A DNA stretch of 64,000 nt from Auriscalpium vulgare (taxonomy: Eukaryota; Basidiomycota; Agaricomycetes; Russulales; Auriscalpiaceae), in NCBI GenBank assembly GCA_019915015.1, contig JAHBBC010000001.1, positions 930,001 to 994,000 on the forward strand, given 5' to 3'. The translations under genes were made by a program, and so were the position numbers. Shown one piece after another: positions 37,298 to 47,900 of this stretch. How positions within the stretch are numbered: position 1 is the first letter of the stretch; every line of letters begins with the position of its first letter. Under the pieces are notes generated by a model. The model had not been told where the DNA came from, searched no databases, and saw nothing but the letters and a program-made list of their open reading frames with translations.

Positions 37298-39443
37298 TCA
37301 GCCCGGGTGGTAGCGCATCACGGGGTACCCGTCCGGCGGATACGAGTCGCCGTCGCCATACGTGGGGTAGCCCGCCTGCGCGTGCTGCTGCGGGGGCGGC
37401 GCATACAGCTCCAGCTCCGTGGCGAACCCCGGACCGTCGTGTGGGTGCGCTGAGTATGACGGCGCGCCGTACTCAAAGCCCATGTGGGGCGGCGACGGCT
37501 GGTCCATGTCGGGAAACTTGAAGGTGGGGTTGCCGCCCGCGGACGGCGGCGGCGCAGACGGCGGAGCGTACTGCTGGTCCTGCACGTGCTGCTGCAAAGT
37601 CAGTCAGCGCGGGCCACGACATGCCCGAGGACGCGGACGCACCGAATCTGGCGAGCCGCTGTGGCTGTGGGAGAGCGCAAGCGCCAACTCGCTCGAGGAC
37701 GGGTACGCCGGCGTGGGTGCGGCCGAGTCGCGCTCGCGCTCGCGGTCGTCAAGTGTGGACGTCGGCGACGGATACGTCAGAGTGCCGTGCTCGGACACCG
37801 CGTAGTCGCTCCCTGGGCCGTCTGCACGGTGGTACTCTTCGACGCGCAGACCCGAGAGCATGTCCGAGGTGGACGTGCTGCCCAGCACACGCGTCAGCGC
37901 CCGTGTCACGCGCATATAGTCAGGGAAAGCACATACCAGGAGCCGCGGCGCCCATCGCCGTCCTCGCTCGTCACGTCAGAGAAGTACGGGCCTGTGCCCG
38001 CGCTCGCACTGGTGTCGCTGTACCCCAGCGACGCAATGGATCCCTCTGAACGACGGTACGCCATGTTGATGACAGGCACGCCGTGCGCCTGGATGTCAGC
38101 GTCCCACGGGCCCTCGACACCAAGCGATTTGCGCGCGGGGAACTCGTAGCCGTTGTCCAGAACGACGCTGTCTGCGGCGGGAGGCATGCCGAACGAGTAG
38201 CCTGACTCGGGGAGCGGGCCGCCCGTGTTGAACGGGTCTGGGTTCGCCCACACGACGCCGCCGTCGAGCTGCTGGAGGGTCTGTGACATCTCGGGGAACA
38301 CGTAGGCGGGGAGCGGCGGGGGCATCGGGCGGGAGTTGTAAAGGGCGGCGGGGACACTCGCGCGGTGGGCGAGGTTGGGACGGCGGGTGGGGAAGGGGGC
38401 AAAGCGGCCCTCGGAGTTGGACGCGCGGACGGGGCCTGAGGCGCGGCGGGGCGGGTGGTGCATGGGAGGGACGGCGGGGAGGCGGTGGACGGATGCGGTG
38501 GTGTGGCTGGAGGGCGGCGGCGACGGTGCGCTGAAGGCGGTGGCGAAGGGGACGAGGGGGACGGCGGGGAGCGACGAGCGACGCATGTCGTAGGCGGCCG
38601 GGGAGGCGTCGGGCGGCGACGGGTGCTGGGGCAGCTGGAGGTGCAGGTGCGCGGTGCCGGCGTCGGCGTCGGCGGGCGGCGCGGGCTCTGCGTCGGGCGA
38701 CGGCTCGGCGGGCTGGTCGGGGTGCGGGCGGGGGTGTTGGCGGTGTCGGCGGGGGTGTCGGCGCTGTCCGGGGACGGCTCGGCGGGGGCGGGGCCACCAT
38801 CGCCGGGCTTGGTGGCGTTGCCTTTTTTCTCCTTTGCCCTCCTGCCGCACAATGAGCACAAACAGACGGCGCAGGCAGCGCACTTACCGGTTTTGGAACC
38901 AGACCTGCAACGTCGCCGTCGCCGCCGTCAGCGCGCCGGGCAGTCACACAGCAGCACACAACGCACCTGCACCTCCCGCGCAGACATGCCCAGCTCCTCC
39001 GCGAGGCTCTTCCTCAGCGCCCCGTTCGGCTTCTTGTCGTCGACAAACACGGCCTCGAGGCGCCGCAGCTGCGGCGGGGACGTGCGCTTGCGCGTCTTGA
39101 TCGTGTTGGGCACGTAGTTGTAGAACATCTTCGTGTCGACCTTGGCGGGGTCGACGCCGTGGGGGATGAGCTGGGGGATGTACGAGCGGTTCGCGTGGGG
39201 GCCCGCGTCGGGGACAGGCGAGGACGCTCTGCGCGGGGCGGGGTTGCGCGTGTGGCCGAGGGGCATGGGCGGGCTGTCGAGCGCGAGGGGCTGGGGCGGA
39301 CGGATGGGTGGTGGGGGGAGGAGGAGAGCGTGGGCGTGCGGGTGGGCGCGGTGTGCGGCTGGCGCAGGGGCGGATGTGAATGTGGCAGTGGCAGTGGCCG
39401 CGGGGGCAGTGATGGGGTCCGGGAGAAAGGAGGCCTGCTGCAT
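37298..39443 (-). CDS. Homeodomain transcription factor
   Basis: The minus-strand start MQQASFLPDPITAP is followed by a Pro/Ala/His-rich N-terminus. A homeodomain begins at about residue 115: KTRKRTSPPQLRRLEAVF, then KKPNGALRKSLAEELGM, then SAREVQ and, split by two short introns, VWFQNRRAKEKK. The WFQNR helix 3 with Arg and Asn for DNA contact is intact. Downstream blocks are PAAYDMRRSSLPAVPLV, MAYRRSEGSIASLGYSD, SDMLSGLRVEEYHRADG and, in the last exon, TFKFPDMDQPSPPHMGFEY, ending YPVMRYHPG at 37,298. Between the homeodomain exon and the AYDMRR block (about 38,650-38,800) the frame changes in very GC-rich repetitive sequence with no evident GT-AG intron, so a small indel or sequencing error is likely. 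Basidiomycete homeodomain proteins of this kind regulate development; the exact orthologue is not clear. The mating-type HD pair arrangement is absent. Confidence 0.8.
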
Positions 39444-40427
39444 CGCGGGATTTGATTATATAAATAAAAGAAAGGCAGGCGCGATAAGGCGGCGGGATTA
39501 TGTGAGTTGCTCGAGGAGTATACAGAAGCTCGCGGGGCGGCAACGCAACAGCCACTCGGTCGGCGTCTGAGCTCCCGTGCGCGAAAATCGCAGTGGCTCG
39601 GATCTGATTCAGGGACACCGAGGAACGCGCCCGTCTGTTCGCCGCTGCTGCTGCTGCTGCTCAAGGAAATGCGGGCGGGACGTGTGGGCGACGGCGACGG
39701 CGACGGGGGCAGGTGGTGGTAAGAGCAAGAAGGACGTGGACGGGCACATCGCGGCGCTGCATGGAGATCCTCGTCTTCCCCATCATCGGAACAACCGCCC
39801 TCGACGACACGATCAACACCCTTCGACTCCCAGCCTCGTCGCACCCGTCGTCTTCCCCGCCCGTCGTCCCCGTCTTCTTGCTCACCTGCTCGCCCGTCGC
39901 CGTGCGACTGGGCGACGGGCAGCGAGCGCCCTCTGACCCGTCTCCCGCATCTGCGCGGCTCGCTCAGCTGACTCGTATCCGACAGTTCCCATCAGGCCCC
40001 GCTTCTCATCATATATTCGCATAAAACAAGCTAATTCAAAACCAGAAAGCTAACTGACATGTACGTAGTGCAAGTGCGAGTGCGAGTGCATGGTATGGTG
40101 TATGTATGGCCGAGCCCTATCCAAAAACAAACAATACATAAAACCAAATCTGTGCGCGAGCCAGTCGAATCCAACGTCTCCGGCGCGCACGACGTGGGTA
40201 AGTAGGGGAATGGCAGTATGTGCAGACATTAACATAGAGTATACAAGATGAGATTGCAGATTGAGGTGGAGGCGGGGCAAGCGCGACTGATCGTCGGCGG
40301 GGGGCACGACGATGATGAGTTCCAGCGCAACGACGAACAAACAAGAAAGGCGCAAACCAACGAGCAGCGGACAGCAATTAAAAGCGATCATCAGCACCGC
40401 ACGGACGCATATCGCCGAGGGCGCACA
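39444..40427. other. Promoter region of the homeodomain gene and 3' flank of the Wee1 gene
   Basis: Both neighbours are on the minus strand, so this holds the upstream region of the homeodomain gene. A CTG-type run (GCTGCTGCTGCTGCTGCTC) lies at about 39,643-39,661. No separate gene was recognised. Confidence 0.5.
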
Positions 40428-43400
40428 TCACGCGCCCTCGTCCATCGCGTCGCGCGCGAGAATCTCCTCCAAGAACCCGTCGCCCGCCCGCGCGAGCGGC
40501 GACGCCGCGAACGCGCCGCCCCCGCGCATGCGCTCCATGGCCCTGCGCGCCCGCGCGACGACGGGGTCCGCCCACACGCCGCGCGCATCGACGCGAGCAG
40601 CTGGGTCCGCACGCATCATCGCGCGGATGAGCCGCACGAGCTCGGGGCTCGTGTCGTCCGGCATCTCCACCTGCGACAGATCGTCCTGGCGGAGCCGGTG
40701 CCACGGCGCACCCCTACAGCATAGCAACCATCGCCGAGCGCCCACGGATGCAGATTCGCCGCGCCGTGCCGATTGGTGCGACGGGGGACGACGACGGAGG
40801 GAAAGGGGGGGAGAAGCAAGGGGGAGGTGATGGTCAGCTATTGGCTGGTGCATCAAGCAGCTGGGATACGCACTGGTCAGGCACGACGATATTCGACGCC
40901 GTTTCGAGCATTGTGATCCCTAGACTGCACCCGCGATGTCAGCTCCGACGCATCCTGCCACGCCGCCGAGCACGGCTCACCTGAACATGTCTGCTGCCTT
41001 GCCGTACCGACCCTGCAGGACCTCAGGGGCGAGGTAGAGCTTGTCGCCCTCACGCTCAAAGCCGTCGGGCGCGAGTGCCGCACGCGGCCACAGGGACGCC
41101 ATTCCGAAATCGCCGATCTTGAACCGTCCCTCGCTCGTGATGAACACGTTCGCCGGCTTGAGGTCCAGGTGGATGACCCCAGCGTCGTGGATGAAATGTA
41201 GGCCCTATCCCAATAATTAGTAACGCGTGCGCAATTAGGGTGGCGGGAAGCACAAGTGCCGACACCCGAGTCGCCCCCGTATCAAGGCGCAGATGTGGAG
41301 GTACGTACGTTGCTTAAATCAGCGAGGATCTTCCACACCCTGGCTTCATCGAGGACGGGGAACGCACGCCCATACTCCCACAGGAAGTGCGCGAAATTGC
41401 CCAGCTCGCACATCTCCGTCTGGATATACAGCGCCTCGTCCTGCTCCCAGCTGTCGACGTAGGCAAGGACGTTGGGGTGACGTGCCGGGCCGGCCCGTGC
41501 CGACAAGTGCTGCAGCACCTCGACTTCCTCGCGCAAGCGCAGTCTGTCAATCGCAATTAGCACCGATTTGGGAGTGCGGCAGGAACACATCAGAGCAGGA
41601 TGATGCGCGCAGAATAATGCTGCAACGCGACGACGACACAGAAGGGAAGAACGCCGGCGATAGTCGGGCTTCGAGTCACATCATCACTCCCCCAAACGCC
41701 AAACGGACGTATCTCGGCATCCCGCTCGACAAACACGCCCAGCGCAATACAAACATAACAGGAGACACAGACGTACCGATGGCGCACACCCTCGAACCGC
41801 TTCGATTTCTTGACTGCGGCGACGTCCTCGCGATCCTTGCGGCGCACCTTCATCACCTTCCCAAACTCGCCGCTGCCCACCTCTCCGATCTCCACAAATT
41901 CGCGCTCGAATTTGCCAGGCCGCGTGTCCTCGGATGGCACGAGCACGCTCAGCGACGGGCGCGGGCGCACCTGCTTAAACGCGCTGCCAGCCGCCGCAGG
42001 CTTGAGCGGCTGTAGCGCATGCGGGCCAGAGATGTGGAGCTGCCGCGACGCGGTGGGCGACACGGGCGTGATCGAGGCACTCGACGAGCCAGACGCGGTG
42101 CGGTTGGGCGAGAGGTGGCTCGGAATGGACGTCTTCAGCGGCGACAGGTGTGACGGAATCCGCGGCGGTGGCAGCTGCCAGCCTGTCGCATAAAAGTCAT
42201 CAGTAAACACACACATACACCTAATAGCAGTCTCAGAGACGCGAATTATTACTTACCAAGAGTCCCTCTACTCGCCGTTGGCGTTGCGGGGTAGCTCTCG
42301 CCGCTCCCGCTCCCGCTCGCGACCGAAATAGCACCGCTGCTGCTGCGCCTGAGCAGCCAGCTGGCACGGCCTACGCTCGGGCGTCCGAGACCAATGCTCT
42401 GATACTCGGTCTTGTTTTTGCGGTCACTCGGGCTCGCCTCCTCGTCCGTATCCCCGTCCCTGTCCTCGGCCTTCGTTGTGCCCTTACGCCCCAGCATGGG
42501 GAACGCCGCAGGCAGACTCTTTCGCGGCGCCTTCTTCTTCGGAGCCTTCCCCTTCCCATCCTTCGCCTCCTTCGTCTCCTCCTCACCAAAGTCAAACCCA
42601 ACTTTGCTCGCCACCGCGCTCTGCCACGGCCGCGGCCCGACGAACGCCACCTTGACGCGCTTCTGCGGCGTTCCCGGCGGCCGCCGTTGCCCCTCCGCCG
42701 CGCTCTGGGCATGCATGAGCGTCTTGATGATGAACGCATCCACATCATTGTCGGCGAGCGAGTCGGACGACGAGAGCGATGTCGGGAAGCCCGGCCAGCC
42801 GGAGCTAGAGGAGGGACCGAGCAGCGGCGTGACGAGCTCGGGGTCGCTGCCGAGCGTGCTCACACTCGTCGACGCGCGAGGCATGGCATCGAGCACCGAG
42901 CCGGACCGGCCGAGTCCACGACCCATGTTCACTGGCGGCTTCGCACCGAACAGCGAGGGCCCCAGGCCGATGCCGCTGTCGTCGTCTTCGGACAGCACCA
43001 CGCCCGAGTCGCGCGGCTTGTACTTCTTCTCCAGCTTCGCGATGCCACCGAGCATCTTGCTGCGCGGCGAGGGCGTGCTCTCAATGAGGCTCATCGAAAA
43101 CGACGTGTTTGGAGGGGCGCCCCACCCGAAGCTGTCGTCTGCATCCATTTCGGCGCCGAGGCCCTCGTCTGGCTGGCGGAAGCTCTGGTTGAAGCTCGAG
43201 CTGCCGAAGAAGAGGTCTTCCTCGTCCTCGTCCATAGAGAGCACGTCCACCGGCATCGGAGCAAAATCGCTGTCCGCATCCTCGTCAGAGATCTCGCCCA
43301 TAGGAAAGACCTCGTCGTCCGTGCCGCGTGGCATGGACAAAGGCGACGAGTCCTGTACCGGAGAAGCCCAGGAGTCACCTGACATGGGGCCCGCGTAGCT

Positions 43401-44798
43401 GTGCCGTGTAGCCATCTGTGGACGGCCGAGCAGGCCCTGTGGACGGAGCATCGATGTCGGCGGCGAGTTGAGCATGAGGCTCTGTCGTGATCGCACGGGG
43501 GTGCTCGAGCGAGGAATGGGCGGTCCGAAGAAGAGCGTTGCGCTACCCGAGCTCTCAACGCGTCGGCTGAGCGGCCGGGTGCGCTGCGAGATGGACTGCG
43601 TGCGCGAGCGGAGAACGGACGAGTTGGTGTTCGTGCTTTCTGCTCGGCTCCGGCGCGAGGAGGCGGACACGTTGCTTGCGTAGGTCGTGCGCTGCCGCGG
43701 TCGAGGCGAGGCCATGGGGGACAAGGGCGACGTTGGGCTGTGTGCTCCCGCAGTCGGAAATGCGACCGGAAATGCGACCAGTGACGGTGCGTCCGCTGGA
43801 GCAGACGCATTTGCGAGTCTCTGCTATGTAGTCAGTACATGTACGAGCAGTTGAAGACAATTGCAACTCACCTGAGTAAGGCCGTTGGCACTCTCGATGA
43901 GCTCCAAGCTCACTGGTCTGCTCTTTGCGCGCCTTTTCGTAATGTGTCCTCCAGGTGAAACGCCGACCGCCTCTTCTTCCTCCCCTTCCCTCGCATCCCC
44001 GAGCACCACCGCCTCCGTACCATCCTGCCCGATGCTCAGCTGTCCGACACCCAGCAATCCCTCCGCTCCAACCTTCGCTTGCATTGCGCGGAATTTCGGC
44101 GCCGGCAGCGGTGCGAGTCGATCAAAGCTACCGTTGCCGCTCGCCTTTGCGACGCTGAGCGGAGTCACCGTCGTCCGCTTCCGGTAGGGCATCGTGACGG
44201 GCAGCGCAGTGGGCTTACGCTTTGTGCCGGATGGCCCTGCCGGCATCGCGGGCGTCTGGGTCTGGGCCTGCGGAGCGACTGAGCTGTGGAGCGAAATGGG
44301 GCGCGAGAGTGTTTGGCGCACCGAAGAGGTAGGGTGTGGGTTGTCTGGTGGCCGTGTGCGGGCTAGAGAAGGCTTGATGGGCGTACGCAGCGCAGATGTC
44401 GATGGGATCAAAGATGGCGGCGGAGGGGGCATCGGTGCATGGTCTGAACGTCGTGGGCGACTCTGTTGACCGCGTGGTGGCATCTTGACACGCGCTGGGG
44501 TCGAGGAGGATGCAGATGAAAGAAAAAGGCCGTCGTCGTCGTCGTCTAGCGCTCGTGAGGGTTGTTTCGCTTTCGCAGCCTTGCGCATGTCATACGTTCT
44601 AAATGGCGGCGAAAGCGAGTAGGGAGCAGCACTGGCGAGTCGTGGAGGTGTCAGATGGGCAGAATGTGGACGGCAGGAGGGCGAGATGCTCGGTTCGCGG
44701 GCACGCCTTGCGTACGGCGTAGAGGTGGGAGTCGAGAGCATCGTCGCATGTGTTATGGTCGTCGATGTCGTCGTCGTCGTCGAGGGCGACGGTGTCAA
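40428..44798 (-). CDS. wee1: Wee1-family cell-cycle kinase (inhibitory CDK tyrosine kinase)
   Basis: A minus-strand multi-exon gene. A very long Ser/Pro-rich, acidic N-terminal region (about 900 residues) contains likely CDK sites (many SP/TP) and [21 protein letters not shown] and [18 protein letters not shown]. The kinase domain follows: glycine loop [18 protein letters not shown], Lys in [20 protein letters not shown] (helix C Glu), [25 protein letters not shown], then the catalytic loop [12 protein letters not shown] (about 41,165) and [10 protein letters not shown] (about 41,110). The form H-x-D-L-K-P-A-N and the EMCELGNF hinge are characteristic of Wee1/Swe1/Mik1. The later exons give [19 protein letters not shown] and an end at [15 protein letters not shown]. 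It phosphorylates the Tyr in the ATP site of Cdc2/Cdk1 in the nucleus and delays mitosis. All motifs are present and no frame break was found. A second start at [10 protein letters not shown] is possible. Confidence 0.9.
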
Positions 44799-46030
44799 GA
44801 AGGATAAATACGAGATGGTGGCGTGGAAAGAGAGACAAAGGGTAGGGAGGCAGCAAGAGGAGGGCCGGGTTTTGGGATGAATGGCCGCCTCGTGTCATTT
44901 GGGTGAGCGCTTTTGGGTCTGACCGTGGGAAGCAGTTCAACATGGTCACATGACCGCGTTGGTATTTTTCTCCCTGACTCGTCCCCAACGTAACCTCCCT
45001 CTCGCTTGACCCTGACGAGGACCTCGTGCAACGACGACGTCCAGCGGAGACCGCTCCAGACTGTCTCGGCCGCCGCCGTTTTCCGCTATCGTTCTGCGCT
45101 CTATCGAACGGCAGGCGCACACAAATACTCAATCTCGTGTCTGGGAACTTCTGGCTCCTGGCCAGCAGTGGCAATGTCAGTCTCTCTGCAGCTCGGATAC
45201 CGTCTGGATGGGGGTCATTCGGGCGACGACGACTGCCGCCATCTGCATCGCAACCATTGCCGCGACAGCCGACGGCGTCGCGCGACGGCAGTTCTACGTT
45301 CATTGTTGACTATTGCCAGCCCTCTAAGGTCAAACATTATCCCTCACGCGACGGAGATTCGCGTTGGACTGGAGAAGCTTTGTGCTATGCGACCGGCTTC
45401 CTGGACATGGGCGGTATGGCGGAAGCGCTTCTGTTTTGACTGCAATATCCGCCTACATCCGAATTATGGATCCAATGTCACTGTGGGTCCCGCCGATTCG
45501 GATGCGCAAGCTTCGTGGCAACCATTGTCTATGCTGGTACCTGTTCCTGATGACTGGATATCGCACACTGCCTTCATTGTCTCCTACTCGTCACACTTAT
45601 GCACACGAATTGTCCGCTCAACTAGCTCAAACGTCATGCCATTTGCACCGCTCCTTTCGCGGAGATCAGCGAGACGACATCACGCTTGGAGTCGCATGCG
45701 GCAGGCTGATCCCCATAGCCTGTGCATCGACCAGTTTCCGCAAGTCTTTTGCCAATGATCGTACTGCGTGCTGTCACTTCTTTTGTTCTCTCCGCCTCTA
45801 GCCCACAATATTGTCTAACTCTGTTATCGACTCAATGTCAGCCGATTTCTGTGTATGTAATACAGACAGAATGCAAGAAATTTTCCGACGTATAGCGATG
45901 CTGAGCGATGACCAACGTCTGTCGCATATCAATCACTTACTGACCACAAGAAATGCCGCCGCTCCGCGTGCTCTTGCGACCAAACGGCGCCAAGCCCCAT
46001 AATCTGGTTGATGTACGATCTAGACAGTCG
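44799..46030. other. Intergenic, no gene recognised
   Basis: This is upstream of the Wee1 gene. Plus-strand frames at 45,006-45,801 overlap each other in two frames and match no known family, so they are not called. Confidence 0.4.
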
Positions 46031-47495
46031 TCAGCCAAACACGAACACATCGCGAGAAGACATGACATACCAGATCCAGTCAAAGTCCTGTGGACGCTAC
46101 ATGAGAGTTAGCGAGCAGAAAGCGACAGCACGGTCAAGGGCGTACCTGGAAATACGTAGGGTCGGGGTATACGATAAACTCAAAATGCCGCCAGATGCTG
46201 CCAATCCTCAGAATCTCCTGATCCTTTTTAGGCAACGCGGAGGTCGCAGTGACCAGGCGCACCCGCGGAAGGGCTGCGAGCACGGGCACAAATGATTCGG
46301 CAGATCCTCCAGGTTCGATGCCTTCTTCGACAAGGAAGCCCACATGCTATCAGGGAGAGACGTCGGCACCTCGTGCAGCAAACTGAACACCATGTCTTCC
46401 AAGGTTGCAAACAAGGCAAGGATGGGGGGTGGGGGCAGCCGCCCTCGGATTGATAAGGAGCGGATACGTCCGACCATGCGTGCCTTGTCGGCAAATAGCT
46501 GGACAAAGGGCGGATGGGACCACCGAGGAATGTTAACTGTGATGCTCCGAACGGCGTCATCTTTGTTCAACGGGGAAAGCATCCACGTCATTCTGTGTCG
46601 TACCACGACATAACCACATGGCGATCTTATCAAGCGCTTACTGATGTTATCTATAAGCGTAGTCCAGTAGATTCCGGAGTCACCTTGTCTTGACTCGAGA
46701 ATTCCAACACCAGGGTCCGGACAGACCACCGTAGGTCAGCGTCAAGGAAAGTCTCTAAGAGCTGGGCTACAGTAGGAATCTTGTCGGTGGAGTGCACAAA
46801 GACGTCGTAGGTGATCTTCATTGTGTTCAAACGTAGCGAATCCTTCGCGTGACTCGGAGGGTCGCAAGTCGCGATGAATCTGAACCGCTGCCATGTCGTT
46901 TTGGAGTCAAGTAGCTCAATAGAAAGCTTGGTTATGTCGAAAGGATTTGACACTTGGATCTTCGGATATTTCAGCCCGGCCGTCGGGTTGTCACGCCAAA
47001 AGCGCACGAAATGCAAATTGGCGACAGCAAGGGGATACAGAACAGAACGACTGTCTTCTGTGGTAAGGTCAGCCACGGAGACTAGGGATAGGGTAAGGCA
47101 GTCGCGCCAACGACGATCAAGTGCTCGAGAGAAGTGAACTGCATCGTGGCGACATCGTCCGGCGGAGTCGAATTCGCCGGGTATATCAATATTAATGTCT
47201 TCAAGTTGGGCAGGGTCGATGCCAGTTCGAGGACGTCTGTGACTTGGTTCATATCGGCATTCTCGTATATGCGTACTCCGTCCGTCCTACAAACGTCGGC
47301 GACCCCGCTTGAAAGTGGCCAATCATTGTCAGCGAGGTGAAAGGCGGAGGCTTCCAGGATAGAGCCACGTAGCACGAGGGTGTGACTGAAATCGCGGCAA
47401 TAGGGCCTGGTCAATGCCTCAAATTTGGGAAAGGTTCTCGAAAGGGTGGCGGAGAAAATCAAGCCTTGAACTGCATTGCCAGGCGCAGAGTCCAT
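46031..47495 (-). pseudogene. F-box/LRR-like protein relative of the 25-kb gene, frame broken
   Basis: The minus strand starts MDSAPGNAVQGLIFSATL and gives LRR-like text (DVLELASTLPNLKTLIL, MQFTSLEHLIVVGATALP) of the kind found after an F-box. The frame breaks at about 47,080 and resumes with SVADLTTEDSRSVLYPLA. The second half has RMTWMLSPLNKDDAVRSIT, PPPPILALFATLEDMVFSL, VPTSLPDS and RHFEFIVYPDPTYFQ. After a 49-base-class intron RPQDFDWIWYVM leads to a stop at 46,031. This half is clearly related to 25,780-26,326, with the same intron position before RPQD. The first half has no equivalent there, and the F-box itself is not visible, so this may be a fusion or a fragment. Confidence 0.6.
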
Positions 47496-47900
47496 TTATC
47501 TGAGCGCAGAAGTATCAATACGAGGACATCGCGTCAGAAGGTTTGGGTAATACCGTGAAGAGTGGCAAAAAGTAGCAGAAAGTGCGTGGCAACAGCGAGG
47601 ATGTGCGCCTATCGACTGTGGTAGCTAGCACCTTTTATACTGTACTGCATCAGTGATAGCCGCCTGCGGCCACGAAGGGCCACGATCACTGACGTTCGCC
47701 GTTTATTGCGAGTGGTAGTCGGGCATTTTCCGGCCACGCCATTGTTTCAATTGGGGCTTGTACGCCGCCGTCGCCGCCGCAACATGTTCAGGCACTGCAC
47801 GAAGATAACACAAGGGATATAGTTGCCCGCAATTCCCGGCCGGAACCGTGTTGTCCCATTCGCATCGTGGTCATCGTCAAGTTTGACTGTGAATGTCACC
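47496..47900. other. Intergenic between the F-box-like gene and DBP7
   Basis: It includes the upstream side of the minus-strand F-box-like gene and the 3' flank of DBP7. An inverted pair of GTGGCC-type blocks lies near 47,665-47,690. Nothing else was recognised. Confidence 0.45.

Noticed and set aside
37971..39844. Several long overlapping minus-strand frames rich in Pro, Ala and Arg
   Set aside because: Only the chain with the homeodomain and its conserved downstream exons is supported; the others reflect very high GC content.
42412..43398. 328-codon plus-strand open frame inside the Wee1 gene
   Set aside because: It is the antisense shadow of the Ser/Pro-rich N-terminal region; low-complexity coding sequence stays open on the other strand.
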